This document shows positions 1 through 7,454 of a stretch of 19,082 bases of DNA, piece by piece. The notes under the pieces are model-generated. The model was given only the letters and a program-made list of their open reading frames with translations, was not told the DNA's origin and searched no databases. Position numbers and translations under genes: made by a program. Origin of the DNA: Cytophagales bacterium (GTDB lineage Bacteria; Bacteroidota; Bacteroidia; Cytophagales; MED-G16). How positions within the stretch are numbered: the first letter of the stretch is position 1; the number at the start of each line of letters is the position of its first letter. The stretch lies in the NCBI GenBank assembly GCA_029940715.1, contig JAPYTU010000005.1, positions 1-19,082 of the forward strand, read 5' to 3'.

Positions 1-3
1 ATT

Positions 4-1455
4 ATGGCTTTTGAATTTGAAATACCTTCACATCATAGATCAATAATTAAAGTTATTGGTGTAGGAGGGGGAGGAAGCAATGCTGTAAATTATATGCACT
101 CAATTGGAATTATAAATGTTGAATTTATAGTATGTAATACAGATATTCAAGCATTACATTCAAGTACAGTTAAAAATCAGTTACAAATTGGCATAGAATT
201 AACTAAAGGTTTAGGTGCTGGATCAGATCCTTCTAAAGGTAGAGATGCTGCTCAAGAAAGCAGTCATCAAATAAGAGAATTATTAAGAAGTGATGATACA
301 AAAATGTTGTTTATTACTGCTGGAATGGGAGGGGGTACAGGTACAGGTGCTGCTCCAATTATAGCTAAAATTGCTAAAGAACTTGATATTCTTACTGTAG
401 GTATTGTTACTGTCCCATTTAATTTTGAAGGGAAAGCAAAAATGCAAAAAGCTTTAGATGGAATTGATCAACTTAAGAAAAATTGTGATAGTGTTATTAC
501 AATATTGAATGAAAAATTGATTGAAATTTATGGTAATTTAAGTCAAAGTAAAGCATTTGAAAAAGCTGATAATATTATAGCAACTGGAGCTAAATGTATT
601 GCAGAAATAGTTACAGTTCCAGGTAAGATTAATGTTGATTTTGAAGATGTTAAAACTGTTATGAAAAATGCTGGAACATCTGTAATGGGTTCTGCAGAAT
701 CCTCAGGGGAGAATCGAGCAAAAGATGCAGTTGAAAAAGCTATTAATTCTCCGTTATTAAATGATAGAAGCATAGATGGAGCTAGAAAAATATTATTAAA
801 TATTGTTTCTGGTGGCGGTGAAAATGAATTATCAACAATTGAATTAGAAATTATATCTAAATTTATTCATGATTCAGCAAGCTCAAATGTAGATTTTATT
901 TTTGGAACTTCATATGATGGGAGTTTAGAGGATAAAATTAAAGTTACAGTTATTGCTACTGGTTTTTCTACTAATGAAACCGAAGAATTATCAGATAATA
1001 TTTTAGAAAATAAAATTGATGGTTTAATGCCTGAATCTCAAATTAGTTTATTTGATAGTGATACCGAAAATAATGAAATTGAATTTCTTTCTTCTTCTAA
1101 TCAAGAAGAAGAGGTTGTTCATGATATAAATGATGATTATGAAGAAGATGAAGATATATTGGAATCAGAATATTCAGAAAGTAATATAAATGATAGATCT
1201 GAAAATGTTATTATTGAGGAGTTAGATTCTGTAGATGATCCTAATGATAAATTTGATATTTCAAATAAGAAAAATGAATATTTATTGAAAAGAGAAGATA
1301 GAGTTGATGATTATAAAAATCAGATATATGATAAAGATTTTTATGAGGAAAAGTTAGCGATTCCAGCTTTTAAAAGAAAAAACATAAATCTTAGTACAGA
1401 TGATGATATAATTAATAATAATACTAAAACTATTAATTTTAATGAAGAAGATTGA
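4..1455 (+). CDS. ftsZ: Cell division protein FtsZ
   Basis: FtsZ is the tubulin-like GTPase that polymerises into the cytoplasmic division ring. The N-terminal glycine-rich loop (GVGGGGSNA, about residues 19-27), the tubulin signature GGGTGTG (109-115) and the T7 loop with catalytic acids (NVDFEDV, 210-216) are all present. The globular part ends near residue 320. A long linker (about 345-445) is very rich in Asp, Glu, Asn and Ser. The conserved C-terminal peptide that binds FtsA and other partners is seen as IPAFKRK (453-459) and is followed by a polar tail of about 24 residues. The length of 483 aa is normal for a Bacteroidota FtsZ with its long linker. Only three bases precede the ATG in this window, so an upstream in-frame start cannot be excluded, but the N-terminus fits the family. 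dnaN follows 45 bases later. The identification is very secure. Confidence 0.98.
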   Translation: MAFEFEIPSHHRSIIKVIGVGGGGSNAVNYMHSIGIINVEFIVCNTDIQALHSSTVKNQLQIGIELTKGLGAGSDPSKGRDAAQESSHQIRELLRSDDTKMLFITAGMGGGTGTGAAPIIAKIAKELDILTVGIVTVPFNFEGKAKMQKALDGIDQLKKNCDSVITILNEKLIEIYGNLSQSKAFEKADNIIATGAKCIAEIVTVPGKINVDFEDVKTVMKNAGTSVMGSAESSGENRAKDAVEKAINSPLLNDRSIDGARKILLNIVSGGGENELSTIELEIISKFIHDSASSNVDFIFGTSYDGSLEDKIKVTVIATGFSTNETEELSDNILENKIDGLMPESQISLFDSDTENNEIEFLSSSNQEEEVVHDINDDYEEDEDILESEYSESNINDRSENVIIEELDSVDDPNDKFDISNKKNEYLLKREDRVDDYKNQIYDKDFYEEKLAIPAFKRKNINLSTDDDIINNNTKTINFNEED

Positions 1456-1500
1456 TTTTATATTTAAATTTGATGTTCTAATAACAAAAATATACTTAAA

Positions 1501-2631
1501 ATGAACTTTATAGTTTCTTCGTCATATCTTCTAAAAAACTTAAATGCAATAAATGGTGTTATTACTTCTAATCCAGTTGTTCCTATTTTAGATAATGTTC
1601 TTTTTGAAATAGAAAATGGTAATTTATTAATAACTGCATCTGATTTACAAACATCTGTCATGGTGGAAATTCAAGTAGAATCAAAGGGAGATGGTAGCGC
1701 AGCAATTCCTGCAAAAATTTTGATTGATACCTTAAAAAATCTTCCAGAACAACCTGTTACTTTTTCTATAGATGATGAAAATTATAATATAGAAATAAAT
1801 TCAGATAATGGAAGATATAAATTAGCTGGAGAAAATGCTACAGATTTTCCTAAGATTCCACAGGTTACAGATGGTTATTCTATTGATTTAAGTTCGGAAC
1901 TTTTATCAAATGCAATATCTAATACTATATTTTCTACAAGTACTGATGAGTTAAGACCTGCAATGACTGGTATCTTTTTAAAACTATCTACTTCTTCTTG
2001 TACTTTTGTATCTACGGATGGTCATCGGCTAGTTAAATACGTAAGAAGTGATATTAGTGGTGATGAGGTTGATCATGAAATGATACTTCCAAGAAAATCT
2101 TTGAATTTATTAAAATCAACGTTACCATTGGATAAATCTTCTGATGTTAAATTAGAATTTAATGCTTCTAATGCATTTTTTTCTTTTGATAATGTAAAGA
2201 TGGTTTGCAGATTGATTGATGAGAGATATCCTGATTATGAAAATGTAATACCATTAGACAATTCTAATAATATTGTTATAGATAAATTAGAAGTTCTAAG
2301 TTCTTTAAAAAGAATATCTATTTATGCTAATAAAACCACTAATCAGGTTAGATTTAAAATTTCTGGTGGTGAGATATTAATTTCTGCTGAAGACTTGGAT
2401 TTTTCTAATGAAGCAAATGAAAGAATTTCTTGTGAGCATGATGGAGCAGATATAGAAATTGGTTTTAATGCAAAATTTTTAATAGAGATTTTATCTAATT
2501 TGAATTCTACTAGGGTAACTTTTAAATTATCTGAACCAAATAAAGCTGGATTGATTTTTCCAGATGAAATGGATGAAAATGAAGATATTACTATGCTTGT
2601 TATGCCAGTTATGTTAAATGATTATGATTAA
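1501..2631 (+). CDS. dnaN: DNA polymerase III beta subunit (sliding clamp)
   Basis: DnaN forms the ring-shaped homodimer that encircles DNA and tethers the replicative polymerase and other clamp-binding proteins. The 376-residue length matches the three-domain clamp. Recognisable family segments are RPAMTGI (152-158) and TDGHRL (172-177) in the middle domain, ERYPDY (241-246) before the third domain, and the C-terminal MPVML (368-372), which lines the hydrophobic groove where partner peptides bind. The start at 1501 gives the expected N-terminus (MNFIVSSSYLLKNL). It lies 45 bases after ftsZ on the same strand and overlaps the next gene by 14 bases, so ftsZ, dnaN and the downstream gene may share a transcript. 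A TAAATTTG element stands 28 bases before the ATG but has no clear -33 partner. No Shine-Dalgarno sequence is visible. Confidence 0.98.
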   Translation: MNFIVSSSYLLKNLNAINGVITSNPVVPILDNVLFEIENGNLLITASDLQTSVMVEIQVESKGDGSAAIPAKILIDTLKNLPEQPVTFSIDDENYNIEINSDNGRYKLAGENATDFPKIPQVTDGYSIDLSSELLSNAISNTIFSTSTDELRPAMTGIFLKLSTSSCTFVSTDGHRLVKYVRSDISGDEVDHEMILPRKSLNLLKSTLPLDKSSDVKLEFNASNAFFSFDNVKMVCRLIDERYPDYENVIPLDNSNNIVIDKLEVLSSLKRISIYANKTTNQVRFKISGGEILISAEDLDFSNEANERISCEHDGADIEIGFNAKFLIEILSNLNSTRVTFKLSEPNKAGLIFPDEMDENEDITMLVMPVMLNDYD

Positions 2632-3331
2632 TTTTTTTTTATTTTTTTTAGTTTTATCTTTTTTTAATATGGATGAAACAAATCTATTGAAAGATACATC
2701 TTGGTTTTTGAATAATAAAAGTATTAATGAAGTTAGAATCTATTATGATAATTTCTTTTCTTCCTCTAAATATGATAAGGATAATAAGAAATTTATAAGT
2801 ACTTATGGTGGGACCTATGTATTAAGTAAAGAAGGGTACTATGAAGTTATTGAGTTTAACTCAAGTGACTCATCTTTAGTTGGAGATACAATTTATATTT
2901 CAAATATAAATCTTAATGTAAATAAAGATTATGGTTCAATGTATTTGGATGGGATTGTATATGAGAAATTTAAAAATTATAATTCGACTTTAAGTGGATC
3001 ATGGCTGATGAGTGGTATAGAAAGAGGTGGTGAGATAAGAATGAGAGATGTGAATAGATCTAGAAAAACTATGAAAATGCTTGCTGGTGGTAGGTTTCAA
3101 TGGATAGCTTATGATATAGATAAAAAAGGATTTTATGGAACTGGTGGAGGTATATTCACATCTGAAAATGGAAAATACATAGAAAATATAGAATTTTTTT
3201 CTAGGGATAATTCAAAAGTTGGTATTTCTTTAGAGTTTAATTTTGAAGTGAAAGAAGGTGATTGGCATCATAAAGGCTTTAGTTCTAAGGGTGATCCAAA
3301 ATATGAAATTTGGACACAAAGAAAGCAATAA
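2618..3331 (+). CDS. Small secreted protein with two related lipocalin-like domains
   Basis: Function unknown. The N-terminus has a hydrophobic stretch (about residues 5-16) without basic residues, an unusual but possible signal peptide or anchor. Two related halves follow. The second (about 128-232) has SGSWLMSG, GGRFQWIAYD, GTGGGIFTSENGKY, NIEFFSRDNSKVG and a terminal GDPKYEIW. The first (about 28-118) is a weaker copy, with GGTYVLSKEGYYEVIEF and SSDSSLVG at the matching places and a terminal YEKF. This tandem layout resembles proteins annotated in many Bacteroidota genomes as 'membrane or secreted protein' (from memory; lipocalin-like or DUF4488-like fold). The first ATG overlaps dnaN by 14 bases; a second ATG two codons on would serve equally well. 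A start at Met18 (2669) would remove the hydrophobic part. tRNA-Leu begins 8 bases after the stop. A small ligand-binding or envelope role is only a guess. Confidence 0.85.
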   Translation: MIMINFFLFFLVLSFFNMDETNLLKDTSWFLNNKSINEVRIYYDNFFSSSKYDKDNKKFISTYGGTYVLSKEGYYEVIEFNSSDSSLVGDTIYISNINLNVNKDYGSMYLDGIVYEKFKNYNSTLSGSWLMSGIERGGEIRMRDVNRSRKTMKMLAGGRFQWIAYDIDKKGFYGTGGGIFTSENGKYIENIEFFSRDNSKVGISLEFNFEVKEGDWHHKGFSSKGDPKYEIWTQRKQ

Positions 3332-3339
3332 TTTTATTA

Positions 3340-3425
3340 GCGCATGTGGCGGAATTGGTAGACGCGCTAGGTTGAGGGCCTAGTGACTAAATATTGTCGT
3401 GGAAGTTCGAGTCTTCTCATGCGCA
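3340..3425 (+). tRNA. tRNA-Leu (anticodon GAG)
   Basis: An 86-base class II tRNA can be folded by hand. The acceptor stem pairs GCGCATG (3340-3346) with CATGCGC (3418-3424), with discriminator A at 3425. The D arm is GCG/CGC around a loop containing GGTAGA. The anticodon stem CTAGG/CCTAG (3367-3371, 3379-3383) encloses TTGAGGG, giving anticodon GAG at 3374-3376. A long variable arm (GAC...GTC) and a T arm with TTCGAGT follow, as expected for leucine tRNA. It should read CTC and, by wobble, CTT. The terminal CCA is not encoded. It lies 8 bases after the preceding gene and 2 bases before the convergent SCP2 gene, so it may be processed from the upstream transcript. Confidence 0.97.
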
Positions 3426-3427
3426 CA

Positions 3428-3727
3428 TTAATCAAATAAAGATGACAATTTCATTGCAATAGTCATTTCACCTTTTATTTTCATCTTACCAGTCATAAAA
3501 GCAGACATAGAGCTCATTTTTTTATTTAATATTTCAGAAAAATTTTCATTATTTATTTCTATAACACAATCAGCATCATTATTTTCATTACTAATTGTTG
3601 GAGGTGATGTTGTGTCATCAATTAAAACACATCCATCACTAAATTCAAATTTAATTTTTGCATCTATTTTTCCAGCATTTAGAGTTGCTAACTCATTCAT
3701 TTTTTTTGTTATTTCATTCAGTTTCAT
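3428..3727 (-). CDS. SCP2 sterol-carrier-like lipid-binding protein
   Basis: A 99-residue stand-alone SCP2 domain, a small fold with a hydrophobic cavity that binds lipids or acyl chains. The family pattern is clear: an amphipathic N-terminal helix (MKLNEITKKMNELA), the strand IKFEFSDG, CVIEINNENFSEIL (about 55-68), then a Met-rich helix and the characteristic end AFMTGKMKIKGEMTIAMKL (77-95), where GKMKIKGD-like residues are typical. There is no signal peptide, so it is predicted to be cytoplasmic. Bacteria generally lack sterols, so the ligand here is probably a fatty acid or isoprenoid. The start overlaps the end of the glutaminyl cyclase gene by 14 bases, which suggests co-transcription and perhaps translational coupling. 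The 3' end lies 2 bases from the convergent tRNA-Leu. Confidence 0.9.
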   Translation of the reverse strand: MKLNEITKKMNELATLNAGKIDAKIKFEFSDGCVLIDDTTSPPTISNENNDADCVIEINNENFSEILNKKMSSMSAFMTGKMKIKGEMTIAMKLSSLFD

Positions 3728-4781
3728 TATTTATAATTTTAATTTCAAACATACTAGGCCACCATTTACCAGTGACATAAATTTTATTCTTATTAGTTGC
3801 AATCCCATTTAAAACATCAATTTTACCATTATAATTTTCTTTATTAAAAATATTATTCAAATTAATAAAATTTTCTACTTTTCCACTACTATAGTTTATA
3901 ATTAGAATAATATCTTTTCCGTATACATTAGCATATATTTTGTCATTTATAAATTCAAGTTCATTAATGTTTATAACCTTCCCATTATTATCATATACTT
4001 GAATTTGATTTTCAATTTTATAAGTATTAGGGTTGATAAAATATAAATTTTCAGTACCATCACTCATTACAATTTTATCATTAACAGTAGTTACTCCCCA
4101 TCCTTCTGTTTTATAATCAAATTCATCAATTTTATCAAATGTATTTTTGTCATATACAAATCCTTTTTTTGATTTCCATGTTAAAAGAAAAATTTTATCA
4201 TCATAGATTGTTATTCCTTCTCCAAAGTATTTATCGTCTAATTTTAATAAATCAATTATTTTTCCTGATTTTAAGTTTATTTTTTTTATTGTTGATTTGC
4301 CATATTGACCTGTACTCTCGTATAATATTTCATTATCAATAAAAAGTCCTTGGGTATATGAATCTTTATTGTGTGGAAAAATGTTTGTTATTTCAAAGAA
4401 GAGTTCTTTGGTTGATTCTTTTGGATATAGGTAAATGGTTTTTAAATGGTTTTCAATTTTTCCATCTGATAACCATGTTTTTATTTTAAAATTATTTTTA
4501 CCAAATTTTACAATAGAATTTGTTGGTAAATTAGTTTGATTGGTGAATGTAATAGAATTATTATCATGGTAAAGTATTGAGCTATCAATTTTTACTTCAT
4601 TGTTGTTAATACCTAATAAAAAATTTATGGTATCTTTTTTATAAAATATTTCATTAGATAATGGTGATTTAATTTTTATACTTGATTTTATTCTGGGGCT
4701 TTTTTTTTCTTTTTCATTAGTATTTTTACAATCTATTAGAAGGAAAAAAAATACATATAATGGTAATAATTTAGATGTCAT
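3714..4781 (-). CDS. Glutaminyl-peptide cyclotransferase (glutamine cyclotransferase), lipoprotein
   Basis: This enzyme family converts N-terminal glutamine of proteins to pyroglutamate, and here it would act outside the cytoplasm. I place the start at the internal Met at 4781 instead of an ATG at 4832. The nearer start gives a normal signal (MTSKLLPLYVFFFLLIDCKN) with a possible lipoprotein cysteine, although Asp just before the Cys is unusual. Numbering from that Met (355 aa), residues 35-120 form an N-terminal beta domain often seen in Bacteroidota members. The five-bladed propeller then carries family hallmarks: FPHNKDSYTQGL (135-146), YESTGQYGKS (154-163), YFGEGIT (185-191), LTWK (200-203), TEGWGVTT (225-232), MSDGT (239-243), INELEF (272-277), LNGIA (324-328) and VTGKWWPSMFEI (336-347). 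N-terminal Gln cyclisation is known for many exported Bacteroidota proteins after signal-peptide cleavage, which fits an envelope role. The SCP2 gene follows directly. Confidence 0.93.
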   Translation of the reverse strand: MTSKLLPLYVFFFLLIDCKNTNEKEKKSPRIKSSIKIKSPLSNEIFYKKDTINFLLGINNNEVKIDSSILYHDNNSITFTNQTNLPTNSIVKFGKNNFKIKTWLSDGKIENHLKTIYLYPKESTKELFFEITNIFPHNKDSYTQGLFIDNEILYESTGQYGKSTIKKINLKSGKIIDLLKLDDKYFGEGITIYDDKIFLLTWKSKKGFVYDKNTFDKIDEFDYKTEGWGVTTVNDKIVMSDGTENLYFINPNTYKIENQIQVYDNNGKVININELEFINDKIYANVYGKDIILIINYSSGKVENFINLNNIFNKENYNGKIDVLNGIATNKNKIYVTGKWWPSMFEIKIINNETE

Positions 4782-4850
4782 ATATATTAAATTGCTTGTT
4801 AATATAATATTTGAATTTTGACTAATAATCATTGTAAAACTATTCTATAT

Positions 4851-5387
4851 ATGAATAATAAAGAAAATTTAAAGAATTATCTTCTGTTATTAGAAAGTAA
4901 AAGAGAAACTATTTTTAATTACTTAAATAAATATTCGGATGCTGAACTGAATAATGAATATATACTTAATAAGTGGAATATTAATCAAAATTTATATCAT
5001 TTGTGGTTAGCTGAAGTCAGTACAGAAAAATATATAAAAAAGAAAACTTCTTATCCTGAATTTTTAAAAAATGTGACTTTTTTTACAAGATTTAATCATT
5101 TTTTTACTAAAAATTTACAGCGATTAGATATTTTAAAATTTAAAGCACCTGAAATTATATCTAAATTTCCTGATGAAATAAATATTAATGAATTGAATAA
5201 TAATTGGATAAAATCAAGAGAATCTTTTTTATCTCTTATTGATGATTTAGATGATGGTATAATTGAAAAAGGTATATTTAATCATCTTGTAATTGGAAGA
5301 ATAAATCTTAGAATGACATTAGATTTTTTTGATTTTCATTTTAATCATCATGTGAAAAAGATAAATAAGATTTCCATTCTTATATAA
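4851..5387 (+). CDS. DinB-like four-helix metalloprotein
   Basis: Predicted member of the DinB/YfiT superfamily, a four-helix bundle that usually binds a divalent metal through three histidines; several relatives are thiol transferases or hydrolases. The start at 4851 (MNNKENLKNYL) is preferred to an ATG at 4818, because the extra residues (MTNNHCKTILY) do not resemble a family N-terminus. Numbering from 4851 (178 aa), WNINQNLYHLWLAE (42-55) is the first motif with His50, and FHFNHHVKK (162-170) is the C-terminal motif with His163 and His167, spaced as in the family's H-x3-H. The bundle is otherwise all alpha with no membrane segment or signal peptide. The gene diverges from the glutaminyl cyclase across 69 bases. 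Its 3' end overlaps the convergent winged-helix gene by 8 bases. The exact reaction cannot be told from sequence. Confidence 0.8.
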   Translation: MNNKENLKNYLLLLESKRETIFNYLNKYSDAELNNEYILNKWNINQNLYHLWLAEVSTEKYIKKKTSYPEFLKNVTFFTRFNHFFTKNLQRLDILKFKAPEIISKFPDEININELNNNWIKSRESFLSLIDDLDDGIIEKGIFNHLVIGRINLRMTLDFFDFHFNHHVKKINKISILI

Positions 5388-5982
5388 TTTTTGAGATTTT
5401 ATAACCAGCTTTTGTAAGATTGAATCCTATTCCAATTTTTTCTTTATTATAATTGATAATATTGATTTTTCTTAATAAACCTTTATTGATTAATGTTTTA
5501 TATGTTCTGCTAACTGAAGCTTTTGTTTTTTTGAATATTTTTGATTCGCCTCTAATAACACCTCTTATATGATTTCCATCTACTCGAATATATTTTCTTT
5601 TTTTTATTTCAAATTGTTTTCTGTTTTCACTAATATTTTCAAAAATAGAATCTTTGATCTCTATAAAATTATCTTTTGGTTTTATTTTGTAGAATTTAAT
5701 TATTGGTTCAAAGAAATAGATATGAGCATGCGTATTTGAGTTAATTTCAATAATTCCAAAATTTGTAACAGAGTATTTTATTTGATTCATTTCAATTTCT
5801 TTTTTGATTTTCAGAAATTCATTGATAGAAGAGGTTAGTAGTTTCTTTTTTAGAGTATCAGTTTTATTCTTAGATTTAATTACTGATGATTCTTGAGCAT
5901 CAGAGTATAATGTTAATGATTCACTATTTATATTACTAAGTGCTTTTTTTAAGATAAATTTTTGAAGACTTGAAAGGTACAA
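5380..5982 (-). CDS. Winged-helix DNA-binding protein, unknown role
   Basis: A 200-residue basic protein with a probable C-terminal winged helix. KTKASVSRTYKTLINKGLLRKIN (about 152-174) reads as a helix-turn-helix with a recognition helix, followed by a wing and the typical closing GFNLTKAGYKIS (186-197), as in MarR-like or ArsR-like domains. The first 140 residues (YLSSLQKFILKKAL at the start, then lysine-rich segments) match nothing I know; YIRVDGNHIRG (131-141) sits at the junction. The start is a TTG at 5982, immediately preceded by an in-frame TAA. The next in-frame ATG (Met65) would remove a third of the protein, so TTG is favoured. It overlaps the convergent DinB-like gene by 8 bases. 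About 160 bases separate it from the permease gene upstream. A transcription regulator is plausible, but its targets are unknown. Confidence 0.72.
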   Translation of the reverse strand: MYLSSLQKFILKKALSNINSESLTLYSDAQESSVIKSKNKTDTLKKKLLTSSINEFLKIKKEIEMNQIKYSVTNFGIIEINSNTHAHIYFFEPIIKFYKIKPKDNFIEIKDSIFENISENRKQFEIKKRKYIRVDGNHIRGVIRGESKIFKKTKASVSRTYKTLINKGLLRKINIINYNKEKIGIGFNLTKAGYKISKII

Positions 5983-6143
5983 TTATATATTTATTGTTAT
6001 CGTATAAATATATTTCTTTAATTTTTAATTTCCAAAAATAACATCTTCTCCTTTAAAGTCTGATGAATTAAAATTTCATTTTCATGAATTTTTTCTTTTA
6101 TTTTGATTTATTCTGAGATGATTTTAGTTGTAATAACTTTGTA

Positions 6144-7454
6144 CTAGTTAAAAAATAAAATTATTAAAAGAATAATTGAAAAAGTACCTATTCCTTGTAT
6201 AATACTCATCAAAGAAAAATATTTTATTCCTTCATTCATATTTAATTTTGATTTTTGGGTTACTATCCAAAAATAAGAATCATTTATATGAGAAATCATC
6301 ATTGATCCTGCTCCTAATGATAATACCATCATACCTATTTCAAATGATGAATAATTATAAGAACTAATTAGAGGGAAAATAATGGAACTACCAATTATCA
6401 TTGCGGAGGTACTTGATCCTTGGCTAGTTTTTAAAATTACACTTATGATGAAGCAAGTAACTACAATATAAATTAGGGATATATTATTGTTAACAAATAC
6501 ATTAGATAGTAAAGATGATAATTCAGAGTTCTTAATTACATTTCCAAATGCTGCACCCATAGAAGTCAGTATTATAATTGGCCATGAATCTTTAAAAGCA
6601 TCATAAATTATAATTGGTTTTTTATTTTTGGTATTTGGTAAAAAAAATGATAGTATAATTCCAATAAATAATGCATTAATAGGATTTCCTATTAGTTTTA
6701 ATAATAAAATTATATTTCTTGATATTTCGTCATTTATAAAATTTGTTAAGGTATTTAGACTTATTAGAAATAAAGGAATAATTATAACTAAAATGGGTAT
6801 TATATAGTCTGAAGTTAGTTTTAAATTTTGAGATTTAATTTTGAGATTTAATTTTCCAAAAATTTTTCTAGCATAAATAAAAGAAATTAATGAGGCTGGT
6901 ATTGAAACAACTATACTTAAAAGCATTATATCTCCAATCATACTTATTCCATTAAGATTATTTATAGCTGCTAATGGCCCAGGAGTTGGAGGTACTAATG
7001 TATGTGAAGCATAAAGTCCACCAGATAAGGATAAATTTAAACTTGTTAATGAGTAATTAGTAGTTGAGGCAATTGATTTGGAAATACCATTTAAAATTAA
7101 AAAACCTGAATCACAGAATACAACTGTGCCTAAGAAAAGTCCTAATAAATTAATGGATATTAATGTTTTATCTTGGAAGTTATATAAAATTAAATCACCA
7201 AATTTTTTAATGGAGTTGCTTTTTTTTAGAAATTGTCCAATTATAGTACTAAAAATAATTATCAATCCTATTGATTTAATGGCATTTGAGAATCCTAGAA
7301 AGACATATTCTAATATATCATTTAAATTCATTTTAAGTAAAAGCCCCAGAAAAAAACTTCCAATAAAGAGACTTATTGTTGGGTGAATTTTTAGTTTAGA
7401 TGTAAGAAGTAAAATGAGGAAAATTGATAATAAAAGATAACCTAATATTATCAT
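6144..7454 (-). CDS. GntP-family permease (gluconate/hydroxy-acid:H+ symporter type)
   Basis: A 436-residue inner-membrane transporter with about 12 hydrophobic segments. The GntP family imports gluconate and related hydroxy acids, and some members carry D-serine or other small acids. The signature region is SLSGGLYASHTLVPPTPGPL (142-161), equivalent to the family's THxLxPPHPGP motif. QGSSTSAMI (345-353) and SHINDSYFW (388-396) are the other conserved substrate-site segments. The ATG overlaps the pyrB stop as ATGA, so translation is probably coupled to the pyr genes. A transporter here would more often be a uracil permease, but the motifs are clearly GntP and not the nucleobase family. The substrate cannot be read from sequence. 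Its operon suggests an acid connected with pyrimidine metabolism, such as orotate, dihydroorotate or carbamoyl-aspartate, but that is speculation. Confidence 0.9.
   Translation of the reverse strand: MIILGYLLLSIFLILLLTSKLKIHPTISLFIGSFFLGLLLKMNLNDILEYVFLGFSNAIKSIGLIIIFSTIIGQFLKKSNSIKKFGDLILYNFQDKTLISINLLGLFLGTVVFCDSGFLILNGISKSIASTTNYSLTSLNLSLSGGLYASHTLVPPTPGPLAAINNLNGISMIGDIMLLSIVVSIPASLISFIYARKIFGKLNLKIKSQNLKLTSDYIIPILVIIIPLFLISLNTLTNFINDEISRNIILLLKLIGNPINALFIGIILSFFLPNTKNKKPIIIYDAFKDSWPIIILTSMGAAFGNVIKNSELSSLLSNVFVNNNISLIYIVVTCFIISVILKTSQGSSTSAMIIGSSIIFPLISSYNYSSFEIGMMVLSLGAGSMMISHINDSYFWIVTQKSKLNMNEGIKYFSLMSIIQGIGTFSIILLIILFFN

Noticed and set aside
543..773. Minus-strand open frame inside ftsZ, and similar frames within other genes
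   Set aside because: They overlap well-identified genes, have no family resemblance and are expected as shadows in AT-rich DNA.
1465..1472. TAAATTTG box 28 bases before the dnaN ATG as a promoter
   Set aside because: It fits TAnnTTTG, but no TTG is found 17-23 bases upstream and such boxes are frequent by chance in this AT-rich DNA.
4782..4832. Upstream ATG (4832) as start of the glutaminyl cyclase
   Set aside because: It adds 17 residues before a normal signal peptide and would overlap the divergent gene's control region; the internal Met at 4781 fits better.
4835..4842. TAGTTTTA (minus strand) as a promoter for the glutaminyl cyclase gene
   Set aside because: It has one mismatch in the critical G and no matching -33 element.
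6033..6040. TATTTTTG box (minus strand) about 50 bases before the winged-helix gene
   Set aside because: The -7 pattern fits, but no TTG lies at the right distance upstream.
6018..6054. Tiny minus-strand reading frame (8 codons from the ATG at 6044) with AAAGGAG just before it
   Set aside because: Bacteroidota rarely rely on Shine-Dalgarno sites, the spacing of 3 bases is too short, and the peptide has no recognisable feature.
6070..6093. Imperfect hairpin AAAATTTCAT/ATGAATTTTT in the gap downstream of the permease gene
   Set aside because: The stem is almost all A-T with a mismatch and there is no T run in the transcript direction; weak terminator evidence.
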